A DNA stretch of 64,000 bases from Salminus brasiliensis (Eukaryota > Chordata > Actinopteri > Characiformes > Bryconidae), in the NCBI RefSeq assembly GCF_030463535.1, contig NC_132893.1, forward strand, positions 27,526,782 through 27,590,781, in the 5' to 3' direction. Shown piece by piece: positions 23,225 through 32,907 of this stretch. The position numbers and the translations under genes were made by a program. The notes under the pieces are model-generated. The model did not search any database. It was not told where the DNA came from and saw only the letters and a list, made by a program, of their open reading frames with translations. Position 1 is the stretch's first letter; each line of letters begins with the position of its first letter.

Positions 23225-24520
23225 TGTTTTTGGAGGGATACTTTTACTTTATTACACACTATTTTACACATTTTTTTACTTTTACTTGTGTAACAGGTTG
23301 TAATTAGGTTACTCTGCATCTCTGATCACAAATTGAGCCAAAATAACATTTTAATATGGATCAAAAATGTCTTTTTAACACCATTTTATATTCATTTCTC
23401 ATAATTAACATTATTAATGCCTCTATAGAGACCCTCAAGCTACAGAACACAGTTCCTGACTTTCTGAAGTGAATGGGACGTAGACAGTCTCTGCAGTAGT
23501 CAGATATAATGCATATGTCATGTTGCCTTTTGCACCATATGCAGGGGTGTCATATGGGGCGGTGAGTTAGGACGAACAAATATATTAGATGAGTATTATG
23601 GCAGAATTGTTGAGAGTTTTGGGGCCCAGTGTAATTTCTTTTCATGGGGTCCAAAATCCCTTGCAGTGCCCCTGACCATTCCACACTAAAACTCAATAAT
23701 ACATCAGAAAAAGGACGGACACAGATTCAGGTCTCTTTGGCTGTGGTCAGCAGCCATTTTTTCCCACATTCCTATAGATAAAGCTAAAGCCAATCATATA
23801 AGAGCCTATTTCCATGATGAATTAGCCTAACTTGTGTCTAATGTAATGATTAGATAATGCACTGCTGGCCGGAAAACAGCAGATTTACTGAATGAGAACA
23901 TTGTCCTTTACATTACAGCATGCAGTACTGCATCCGTAACAGCTTAGTGGCTCAATGACTACATTTGAGGATGATATAACCTTGTCCTCAGTGTGTACCA
24001 GATTTCCTGAATTATACTGCCATGTCTATCTCATTCACACAAGCGCAGAGCATTACTTTGCCTTTAAAGGTCAGAGTGGATGCTGTAGCGCTGCACACGG
24101 CTGCCGACGGTTTGGAAATCACCTTTCATTTATATCGATGCAGTCTGTTACTCTCCCACTGCTAGTTTCGACACAGAAACAGGATATAATTATCACATTC
24201 AGTCAGAATACTGTGGAAACGGCAAGCTTCCTCTTGGCCTATTTTCTGTGTGTCTTGCAGTATTACAAGCCATACCATACTGCCCTTAAAGCAACATTCA
24301 TTTTATTGAGAATTTATCAACATGAAAAAAGCTACCTATTGTTCCTTTAAATAGAACCAAGGGTAAAAACTGCGCACCTCTATAGAAATGACAACACAAG
24401 TAAAACAAAATCAGACGGAGGCACGGTCAGTCCAGAGCTGCAGTTCATTCAAAACCTCTACATGATTCATAGTACATAATACATTTTCCCTAACCACCCT
24501 GGGAAGGCGAAAAAGACAAA
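23225..24520. other. Intergenic sequence between auh and nfil3 3' end
   Basis: No gene recognised. A 131-codon plus-strand frame at 23955-24350 has no family resemblance and no splice or promoter context. The sequence is AT-rich with no clear repeat that I can name. Confidence 0.4.
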
Positions 24521-24544
24521 ATGGTGCTTCAGTGCTTACACACA

Positions 24545-24550
24545 TTTATT
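24545..24550 (-). terminator. nfil3: nfil3 polyadenylation signal
   Basis: AATAAA on the minus strand (TTTATT on plus), 255 nt after the nfil3 stop codon. A GT-rich then T-rich stretch follows downstream (GTGTGTAAGC, then ATTTTGTC), as expected for a cleavage region. This implies a short 3' UTR of about 280 nt. Confidence 0.65.
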
Positions 24551-24804
24551 GTAAACAAAAAAATGAACATACAATGTACAACAATTTTTTTGAGAAGGAG
24601 AGAGCGTTAAGTTTGCATGGAGTAGCCTGGCTTTTTGGCTTCCAGGCTACTAGCAGGAGTCATCAAGAGGACACGCCAAACTACAACAGTAAGTGCACAA
24701 AACCACTATTCATCTCAATGAACTGCAGCTTTTAGACACCATCTGAACGTACGGTGCAGTAGCAGACACAGTGGAAAACAGGTGTTGTGCAAAACAGAGA
24801 AGCC

Positions 24805-26205
24805 TCAGTTTGAGAAATATCCTTGCGAGACTGAGTCATGTTCAGTAGTGCTTTTGGTGGACTCGATAACAGACCCCTGTCGTGTTGCAATCAGCTTTTT
24901 CAGGGAAGCCACTTCTGCCGACAGGTCAGCGATACCCTTTTTCAAGTACAAGTTCTCAGACTCCGAACTGACGTAGCGGTCGTCTTTAAGGTCAACGATC
25001 AGTTTCTTAGTCACAGGCCCTGGCGAGTCAGGGCAAAGTCTATTCTTGCAGCCGCTCGGCGGAGCCTCCCGCTGGTCTTTGTGCCAGTACTCAGGCTGGT
25101 GATTCCAGTCTTGGACATTGTTCACCTGCAGAGACAGTGGACTAAGAGAAGACTGGGTGTACTCAGGTGTACCACCATGAGCCATCTGGTAGCATCCCCT
25201 TGCAGACATGTCGATGGGGGAAGAGGACTTCCCAGAGGAGTCGTAGTCCGGATCGATAGCCTCCACTTTGATCTGGATGGCCCGGGCTTTGATGCGCAGT
25301 TTGTGGGGCAGGGCAGAGGTGTTGGTGTCCGGCACTTTGAGGGCGGACACTATTACGCTTTTTGGGTCAGCGGTGGATGGCGCTGGACCTTTGGGAACCT
25401 GCTGTTCGTCCTCGCCGTCTGACGACTTGCTCACAGTTCCGTCGTCTCCGTCCGAGGTGCGGGGCGAGTTGCTGGACGACCTGGTCATCTGGAGGAACGG
25501 GGAGGGCTGGGAGTAGCCTCCAGGAAAGGGGCTGTTCAGGTAATTTTTGTACAGTTCATAGGGACTGGCTTGGTCCCTGGTGTAGCTGCCATTCTCCATA
25601 GGTTCTTGTTTGATGATTTCAGGGGTCCTGCAAATGTCCATCAAGGGGCTGCTCTGCATCACTGTGCTGGAGTCAGACCCATCAGATAAGGCGCTGTGAG
25701 GTGAGTGCTTGATTACCGATATGCAGCTACTACCTAATCGCGACGGCTCCAGCTCTGCGGCATAGGAGCTTTTGGCGCTGCCGGGTGACACAAAGTCACG
25801 GTAAAGGGCGCTGGTGGAAGTGGAGAGCTTCTGCACCTCCTGAGCATACACAGCTGAGCTCACCAAGCCGAACTTCAGCTTGAGGGACAGCAGCTCAGCC
25901 TTGAGCGAAGCGTTCTCCTCACCCAGCGCCATCAGCTTGCTCTCTAGTACCATGTCATTGAACCGCCGCTTCTCCCGTGAGCGCTTGGCCGCCTCGTTGT
26001 TCTTGCGCCTCCGCTCCCAGTACAGGTTGTCTTTCTTCTCCTCGGGAATGAACTCCCGCTTCCTGCGGCACGAGGTGTTTTTGCCTTTGAAGGGAATGGT
26101 GGACAGCTTGTGACTGAGCAAGTCCCTGTCCGAACCCTGCAAAGCCACGGCTAAGACCAGGGCATCCTCCCCGCCATAGGTTGACTCTTTCTTTATGGCC
26201 TGCAT
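24805..26205 (-). CDS. nfil3: nfil3 - NFIL3/E4BP4 bZIP transcriptional repressor
   Basis: NFIL3 binds D-box sites (TTAYGTAA) as a dimer and represses circadian and immune genes. Single-exon coding region of 466 codons (human 462). An upstream in-frame TTG extends the open frame, but the ATG at 26205 is the proper start: MQAIKKE aligns with human MQTVKKE and an in-frame TGA lies upstream. bZIP: CRRKREFIPEEKKD, then basic-region motif NNEAAKRSR (about 69-77) and a leucine zipper to about residue 115 (ALGEENASLKAELLSLKLKF). Further NFIL3 hallmarks are SSCISVIKHSP, IIKQEPME (a psi-K-x-E sumoylation-type site near 199), RSSSNSPRTS, KSSDGEDEQQVPKGP, ALPHKLRIK (about 298-306, repression region) and a C-terminal ENLYLKKGIADLSAEVASLK segment. 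The coding region sits in one exon, as in mammals. The neighbours auh and ror2 support orthology. Confidence 0.98.
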   Translation of the reverse strand: MQAIKKESTYGGEDALVLAVALQGSDRDLLSHKLSTIPFKGKNTSCRRKREFIPEEKKDNLYWERRRKNNEAAKRSREKRRFNDMVLESKLMALGEENASLKAELLSLKLKFGLVSSAVYAQEVQKLSTSTSALYRDFVSPGSAKSSYAAELEPSRLGSSCISVIKHSPHSALSDGSDSSTVMQSSPLMDICRTPEIIKQEPMENGSYTRDQASPYELYKNYLNSPFPGGYSQPSPFLQMTRSSSNSPRTSDGDDGTVSKSSDGEDEQQVPKGPAPSTADPKSVIVSALKVPDTNTSALPHKLRIKARAIQIKVEAIDPDYDSSGKSSSPIDMSARGCYQMAHGGTPEYTQSSLSPLSLQVNNVQDWNHQPEYWHKDQREAPPSGCKNRLCPDSPGPVTKKLIVDLKDDRYVSSESENLYLKKGIADLSAEVASLKKLIATRQGSVIESTKSTTEHDSVSQGYFSN

Positions 26206-26360
26206 GTTACACAACGTCGTGATCCGGATTGCATAAGCTCAGTAGTTTTCACTCATGTACAGCAGCTGCAGACATACAGCATCTTCACCGTAAACCAAGT
26301 GCTATAGATACCATGAGTTTCTGTTAATGATTCCTGGTGGAGACTTTGTTCCTTGTGGAC
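26206..26360 (-). other. nfil3: nfil3 5' UTR part of coding exon, with splice acceptor
   Basis: A strong acceptor, TTTTTTCTTCTTCAG followed by GTCCAC on the minus strand, ends at 26361. The coding exon therefore probably begins at 26360 with 155 nt of 5' UTR. Human NFIL3 has the same layout: a non-coding first exon, then one coding exon. Confidence 0.65.
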
Positions 26361-28300
26361 CTGAAGAAGAAAAAACACATAGAAGCCATTGTTAGGAAGC
26401 ATATATACAGAATACGTGAGGTGAGTTACTGTTAAACAAGAGTGGCTTGTCTTTAACAATGGCTGACTTCAGTTCTTCCGAGCAAGAACCTCTGCTTTCC
26501 TTAAAGCAGACTCAGACATGTCTGAGTCACCTATAATAAATCTTTCTAAATTACAGGCTTATTACTAGTACTGTGTAGCAGATTCAGACAGACGTTTATC
26601 ATGACTAACCACATTTTTCCACCCATGAGAAAGTAAAGCGTTTGTGATGTTACACCAAAGCAACTGATGAAATGGCAATCTCAGCAGTGGTGGCGTTTAC
26701 AGATGGCAGCTATATGATGTGTAACTAAACGAAGATTTTGATTATTAAAGGTGGAACAAAAAAATCAATGAACAAATAATAAACCAACAAACAATAAATA
26801 GATTAAAGGATCTGTATTAGATGTTTAGTATGTAAACATTTCTCCTTCTTGTCCTTTAATGCAAACTAATCTGAAAAATGAAATGGAAAGCATCTTTCAT
26901 CTACTCAGCCAACCGTTTAGCCCCGCCCACTCACAGTGAAGTTATAGGGAGTGCAACAGGACACATTACAAGTCAGCTAATCACAGCTGAGGTTGTTTAC
27001 ATATATGATATTGTCTTAAAAGCTCTGTCTGTTTTTTATGGGACACAGAGAGGTTGGAGAACATCTGAAGTCATTTGATGATGAATTATGACACGTTTTT
27101 CAAAACATAAACCCACACGTGTCTTACGTGCACCTCAGGGGGAAAAAACACATGAAAAAATGTAGGATACAAGTTCTTCAACCGACCAAATAACAATAAC
27201 AAATGACAGTTTATTCAAGAGTTCATTTACTTGCTACATCTTATGAATGGCAGCAGTGTGCTCCTGGCAGCAGTGTGCTCCTGACAGCAGCTCATTGTGC
27301 TCTCCCAGTCTTTGAATTCCTCAGTGCTTCTGAACCATGACATCACCGAGTTTCAGACAGGCACGGTCCTGCCACCCAGGCAATGAGATTTAGCAGCATG
27401 TCAGCCGATAAAGTGATATTATGCAAATGTAACCAAGCTGCAACACCCAGTTGCTCCTGATCACAGAGGGAGTTCATGTTGGTTCATGAACGGTTTGGCA
27501 AATGTACTCTCTCCCCTCAGAACGACTCCACGCTGGTCTGAGAACAGTCAGTGTGGGTGGGTTAAATATAACCATATGTTTGAGCCTTTGTATGATCAGA
27601 CAGATTTCTTTACACACACACTCCAGGACTGCACTCCACTAAAACACTGGTGGAAGTAACAATGCTTGGGTTTCATCTGCTCCTTCATAACAACATCAAC
27701 AAGATTTTTACAAATCTGCCAAAAAAAGTAGTTCCTGACTATAGTCAATGGTTTTCTATAGAAAAATAAACCAAAAACTAAGAGAAATAATATTCTGGTA
27801 TATGGTTCTTTTTTATTGCACCAAAAGGCTTCCAAGAGTGAGATACCCCTGAATACTTAAAACCTGATAACAGAAGCGACACCTATGGAGCCTCAAAAGT
27901 AGGAAGGAAGAAAAAAAGAAATAAATTTAGTAACATTATTAATTCCCTAGTTTTAAGAAAAATCAATCAATACATTTAATAATCTGTTTCCTTAATTTAA
28001 GAAATTGTTCCATTGGTTAAACTGATGTAACAATTTATTACATTAAGGAGACAGGTTTTGATTTGAGTGATCAATTTATTAAACTAAGATAACTATTTAA
28101 GTTTCTAAATATTATTTTTTTTTCTTAGAGGCTCCCATGCCCATTTGCTATCCACTGTTTTATTGCATTATCCACTGTATTTATAGCTTTCTTTACCAGC
28201 TCGCCTGTAGAACTGATTACATTAAATTAAAGCATGTTCCCGAGTTCAAAAACTCATAAAAGTATGAATTAAGCATTTAAAATAACTATTATTAAAGGTG
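26361..28300. other. nfil3 intron 1, distal part
   Basis: AT-rich sequence without coding potential. It contains a candidate regulatory island at 27230-27545, annotated separately. Short frames such as 27596-27835 are unsupported. Confidence 0.5.
27230..27545. promoter_or_regulatory. Candidate intronic enhancer of nfil3
   Basis: A complex, non-repetitive island inside nfil3 intron 1. It opens with two tandem copies of GCAGCAGTGTGCTCCTG, then includes a perfect octamer ATGCAAAT in TTATGCAAATGTAACC near 27419-27434. The flanks are AT-rich and bland. The enhancer role is inference from composition and motif only. Confidence 0.3.
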
Positions 28301-28803
28301 TTGTATAAGATTATGCAACGCCAAAGCAAGGCTGCTATTGAAGCATGCGGGTGACGTCACCGCCGGAGGTCGGTTACGCAAAAAGTGCTGAATCCGAATC
28401 ATGAGCCGCTCATGTTTACAACAAAAGCACGCAGTAAATGAACCCACCCGACTGTTACCGACACACAGCCCCCACCAAACACACACGCCGGTGCACTGAG
28501 GCGAGGGGCTGCTATTTTGCTCGTCCGAAAAGTGGGCTGATCATGGTGACCTTCAACGTGTCGGTCCCAGCAGCACACATACCGAGGCACTGCCCAGCAG
28601 GCTACTTCACACCGCCACAAAAAACAGAAAGACACTCCACAGCAGCACTGCGCACAGACTGACCCCAGACCCGGGCTGCTGCAGCGCGACCGCGTGCCTG
28701 AGGCGGCTCGAAACGTGCAGCTAACAAAAACACGAGCGCGAGCTCCGGCTCGGCTGCACCCCGGGCGCGCGGAACAAAGGAATGCGCCCGGCCATCGCCA
28801 TCG

Positions 28804-28837
28804 CCACCACCACCACCACCTCCTCCTCCTCCTCCAC

Positions 28838-28869
<32 letters not shown>
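28804..28869. repeat. (CAC)n(CTC)n(CAT)n trinucleotide tract
   Basis: Consecutive runs of CAC, CTC and CAT triplets inside the nfil3 CpG region. They give spurious poly-His, poly-Asp and poly-Gly frames on both strands. Confidence 0.95.
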
Positions 28870-28950
28870 CACGTGGCTGAACCCAAACAACAGAATCAAA
28901 CTCGCACGAGGACAGCACCACATCCACATCTGGAACATCACTCACGGGAG

Positions 28951-28990
28951 TAGGAGGAGGAGGAGGAGGAGGAGGAGGATGATGGGGGGG
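28951..28990. repeat. (AGG)n plus G-run
   Basis: Eight or so AGG triplets followed by GATGATGGGGGGGGGG. Potentially G-quadruplex forming on the plus strand. Confidence 0.9.
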
Positions 28991-30030
28991 GGGCATTCTT
29001 TGTGTCATTCAAATCCGTAGATTTGATTGCAGCCGGACACATAGCCTACATTTCAGGTGTCCAGCAGCCCAGCCCGACCGCTCCACGTCCTGCCAGCCCA
29101 TGTATTGTGTCCGTGCATGTGTGGCACGACTATGGGTGCTGGACCAGGCTAGAATGGGTGTAGCACAGAGCAGTTCTTTCTGACAGGCCTGCACCTCCAC
29201 GTTGCCACCCCATTAAAGATAGTTTGTCCAAAGGCTGCGGCGGGACGCCTTTATTAGACCGGGCTGTTGTGAACTATATTTGGAGCAGCTGGGGCTCAGG
29301 CAGAGCCTTCTTCCCCATGGCCCAGATTCAGATATCTGCTGAGGGTTTGACTGGAATAAGCGAGATCCGTTGCGCTTCGCAGCAAAGCAGTAAAGCAGTG
29401 CTCGTTACGCAACGGGTACAGAGGCCTGATCCGCTCCGGTTACGCCGAAACAGATGGAAAATGGGCAAGATGCGTTTGGGACGATGAAGAACCCCTAAGG
29501 TGTTTAGATCCATATGTAAACATTAGGCAAAATCCATCACCCCGTGGGAGCTATGCGCAGATAACCATGCATAGACCAACAACGATCCTAAAATAATAAG
29601 ATAATAATTAAAACCATGTAATATATACTGAGCTAATCTGTTTATCCAAGCGCCAGCGCTGTAATACACCCACCCACACTGGATTCTGGGTCACTGTGCC
29701 ATTCCAGTTGTTTTGGTAACGTTTTGAACACGATTTAATGGATTTATGGATAAAGTTTGCAGTGTAAGTGAGGGGATGGACGTGGTGGCGGATGCACATC
29801 GTGCGTAACGCTGGCCAAATCCTACACACAGCTGCAATTAAAGTTTTTTTTTTTTAATTAGAAAAATTAAATTAAATTCTATTGCAAATGTCCTTAATTA
29901 GCCAGCTGGACCTTCAGAAATAGCATGAGTATTAGACTGACTAAAAATAGCCCCTGTAAGGAGACTACCAGTTGAAAATAGCCTAAACAAACCAGCAACT
30001 CGCCGGGACGAGAAAGAGGAGCGCACCTAC

Positions 30031-30140
30031 CTTCAGCTCAGTTCAGCCAGGCTCACTTAGATAGTCCGCAGTCAAAACACGGGCTGTGTGGACGACCCGA
30101 GCGTGGAAGCGTTCATCTGCAAAAGGATGAAACTTCCTTC
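30031..30140 (-). other. nfil3: Putative nfil3 non-coding exon 1
   Basis: The 3' end is fixed by the donor CTGAAG/GTAGGTGCGC (exon base 30031). The 5' end is a guess, placed just downstream of the CCAAT boxes. There is no ATG-led frame joining the NFIL3 frame, so it would be 5' UTR only. Splicing to the acceptor at 26361 would remove a 3.67-kb intron. Confidence 0.45.
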
Positions 30141-30503
30141 AGTTGTGAGGTAATGTTTCCGTGCCTCTCCTTCGCCCTTTTCCTCCCGGACTGGCCGCTG
30201 CCTCATGGATCTGTGTTAGTAGGTCAGTGGAGAAGAGTATTGGCAGTGCGCGTTTAACTGACGCGCGTCCCGGCCAATCAGAAACGGGCATTTTCCGATT
30301 TGCACCAATCAAACACGTCGCCAGCCCAATGCAAATGAATGAGCTCCGCTTTGAGGAGGGGGGCCATGCTTACTGTATGTCGGGACAGGCATGCGGAGAA
30401 TCACCGATCCAATGGAGGAGTGCGGGTGAAAGAATAGCGCTAGCCATGAGGAACTCAAAGGGGATTGGAGCACTACAGCTCACCTTATCTTACCTTACCT
30501 TAA

Positions 30504-30552
30504 AACACACACACACACACACACATACACACACACATACAAACACAAACAC
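30504..30552. repeat. (CA)n microsatellite, interrupted
   Basis: CA run with CATAC and AAAC interruptions just upstream of the nfil3 promoter. The 178-codon plus-strand frame crossing the promoter and this repeat (THTHTH) is rejected as a gene. Confidence 0.9.
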
Positions 30553-30615
30553 AGTATGGACTGTATATATATATTTTTTTATTTATTTATATAAAAGTCG
30601 AGTTTTACAAAACGC

Positions 30616-30623
30616 TGACGTCA
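30616..30623. promoter_or_regulatory. CRE/MARE palindrome upstream of nfil3
   Basis: Perfect TGACGTCA embedded in CGCTGACGTCAGCA, one base short of the full Maf recognition palindrome TGCTGACGTCAGCA. It lies roughly 450 bp upstream of the likely nfil3 start. Sites of this kind bind CREB/ATF or Maf bZIP factors; that it is used here is inference. Confidence 0.5.
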
Positions 30624-31151
30624 GCATGTGGTCATATAACATTATAAAAGGCAGCCTGTGCAATTACATCACGCCACCTGGTTCATTTCATAACTAACCA
30701 ACCCCATACATTTTTTATGTTTGGTAAAAAAAAAACAAAAAAACAACAGATTTCGCCTCAATGAAGGATATTGTGGATATTTTCGAACAATGTAGACGTT
30801 AGAAAGACTAGGAAAGACTTGGAAAATCGCCGATTACGTGTGTTTTGAGGGAAAACTGCAACTCTCACAAAAGCGGCAACAGCGGCCTCTACCGCTCAGC
30901 TTCAGAAACACAGGGGCCTGCAGAAGGGCTCAGCTCAGAGCCAGAGAGCCACCTGCTGTTTAACAAGAAAACTGCCCTTTAAAACAGCCTTTAACGCCCA
31001 CAGAGTTCACAAAAGCGCAAGTGGGTAGAGCAGACTAAACCCATAATCAAGAGAATGTGCTGTTACTTCAATCAAAGTGATTTTAACTACAAGGATTTGA
31101 CCACTTCAAACACTGCAAAGGGGTGGGGGGAGTTAAACAACTTTGAGGGGG

Positions 31152-31348
31152 GTACATTTATGGCATTTGGCGAATGGTCTTATCCAGAGTCTTACATCTG
31201 AATTATGCTTCATGGATAGACAGATGTGGCACTAGGAGTCATGCCCAAGCAGTTTAATTGGTGTAGTGTGGTGCACTGGCCTGGCTGGGGAATTGAACCC
31301 TAGTCAGCCATTGGGGAGGTAGCTTGTTACCCATTAGGCTACACTTTT
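31152..31348 (-). mobile_element. tRNA-derived SINE with L2-type tail
   Basis: Read on the minus strand, the head GTAGCCTAATGGGTAACAAG resembles an A box and AGGGTTCAATTCCCC contains a perfect B box (GGTTCAATTCC). The body leads to a 3' tail, CTCTGGATAAGACCATTCGC then CAAATGCCATAAATGTA. That tail is almost the same as the 3' end of the L2-like LINE copies at 42.8 and 54.85 kb in this window, which is typical of a LINE-SINE partnership. Confidence 0.75.
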
Positions 31349-32555
31349 TGTATACTTAATTAATTACTAACTCATCTGCTAGCGATTTTCTTTGTATATA
31401 AAACAAAGGCCTGTACACTTTAATTAATTGCACACCTCATTAATGCACACACTTTTCTCCAGTTCAGTGGGACATGTTATTCTGACATGAAGAAACCCCA
31501 AAACCTATCCCATCCTATCAATAGAGACGATAAATGGAATATTAGGTGGATGCTTCCTGTCGTTTTCCCCCTGGACTTTCTATCTGATACATGGCTGATT
31601 CGGACATTACTGAACTTCAGATCAAATCAGACCTGTTTACATACCGTGTTGAGCACTGATCATAAGAGAGGGGAAGCAGGACACTACGCCATTAGACTCA
31701 AAGTGGACGAAAAGTGCACCTGTAAAGTCTTTAGTTAAGATCTTAAATGGTGTGAATTGTTTGTCTCTACACATGTAAAGTGTGACCCAGCACTCGAACA
31801 TTCAAGTAAACACAGTGTTACTTACTGAGTAACTTATCGAACTGCAGCACAATGTCTTTGTACATCCAGCCTCGTCACACAGTACAGATAATATCAGTCA
31901 TTTATCAGAAAGGTATACAAAGTAAACACTAAATATGTATTTGTAATTAAATAATAATTACTAACATTGAGCAGAGTAAAGATTCCTCATAAATTCCTCA
32001 TATACAGCTGTAAAAGTTTGGACACCCATTGAATAATTACATTTATTAAGTGGAAATTTGCTTATCTTCCAGAGGACAGCATTTCCTGCATGTTTTAGGG
32101 CAAGAGTTGTATTTATTTACTGAATCTTACATACTGGGAAACTGATATATGTTGTACATTTCACATTTCATTGTTGGTTGCTTAAACTGATCAGATAAAA
32201 AGTAATTGTGTATTTAAATGTGGTGAAAGTACTTTTTTATACTTAAAAAAATAGGTATCCAGATGTCTGCAAATGTACCAATAAATAAATAAATAAATAA
32301 ACAAACAAACAGGTCAGCATTAATCCATAGAAACTCATTTCAGTCCATGTAACTGAGTAAAGTGGAACAACTTACCCCCATCCCTCTCCCTCACATCTTC
32401 AGACCTGTTGATTACAGACCTATCATACTATGTCCTCCTGCATAGCAGCCCCAAAACCTGCCTGTATCCCACAATAGTGAACAGTGTATCCAGAGATCCA
32501 TAAACCTTCTGTAAAACACAGACAGAGTGGACACTGACGCACAGATGAGCGATCA
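31349..32555. other. Intergenic between nfil3 promoter and nfil3-like 3' end
   Basis: AT-rich with no gene recognised. It holds an (AAAT/AAAC)n tract at 32278-32310. The small 83-codon frame at 31487-31738 has no recognisable family. Confidence 0.4.
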
Positions 32556-32559
32556 TTTC

Positions 32560-32565
32560 TTTATT
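32560..32565 (-). terminator. Polyadenylation signal of nfil3-like gene
   Basis: AATAAA on the minus strand (TTTATT on plus), about 340 nt downstream of the stop codon of the second bZIP gene. No nearer copy was seen. Confidence 0.5.
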
Positions 32566-32907
32566 TGGAAATAATATCAGGATATGGTTTACAGTCTACA
32601 CAGGATAAGAAGTCCTCTATACAAAATCTCAGACGATGCGACCCTAGATAGACCCTAGAATGCCGCGGCAGATCAGAAGGCCAAGGCCTTTTCTGGTTGG
32701 TGTCGTTCATATAGAGCAGAGATCACTGACCCGTCCATCTTAGAGATGTACCTTCTTGCAGGTTTCACCTCCATTCACTAATCATGGCCCTGTGAAGGTA
32801 GCAGGCAGACAGAACAGATAAAGCATAGGTCGGTGTTTGCCGGATGGTAGCAATCTCTCCGGGGGCAGGGTCGGTGACCCCTGGTACTGAGCAAAGGAAC
32901 GTATTCC

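Larger units (their letters stand above)
28300..30480 (-). promoter_or_regulatory. nfil3: nfil3 CpG-rich promoter region
   Basis: About 2 kb with raised GC and CpG between AT-rich flanks. It contains perfect cAMP-response palindrome GTGACGTCAC (28351-28360), E-box CACGTG (28870-28875) and D-box/C/EBP-like GTTACGCA (28373-28380), GTTACGCAAC (29404-29413), GTTACGCC (29439-29446) and inverted GCGTAAC (29803-29809). CCAAT boxes occur at GGCCAATCAG (about 30271) and CACCAATCAA (about 30304). A donor at 30030 (CTGAAG/GTAGGT on the minus strand) marks the likely end of exon 1. No TATA box is seen. Transcription probably starts around 30.1-30.2 kb, which is inference. Confidence 0.65.

Noticed and set aside
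23955..24350. 131-codon plus-strand open frame
   Set aside because: Cys-rich appearance but no known domain and no gene context downstream of nfil3.
24838..25422. 194-codon plus-strand open frame
   Set aside because: It is the antisense shadow of the nfil3 coding exon, kept open by its codon bias.
26203..26214. TTG-initiated extension of nfil3 (MCNMQ...)
   Set aside because: Vertebrate initiation uses the ATG at 26205, which aligns with human MQTVKKE. The extension starts at TTG.
28602..29020. Frames with poly-His, poly-Asp and poly-Gly
   Set aside because: They arise from CAC/CTC/CAT and AGG triplet repeats in the CpG region.
30161..30697. 178-codon plus-strand open frame
   Set aside because: It crosses the nfil3 promoter CCAAT boxes and a (CA)n repeat (THTHTHTH). 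No family resemblance.
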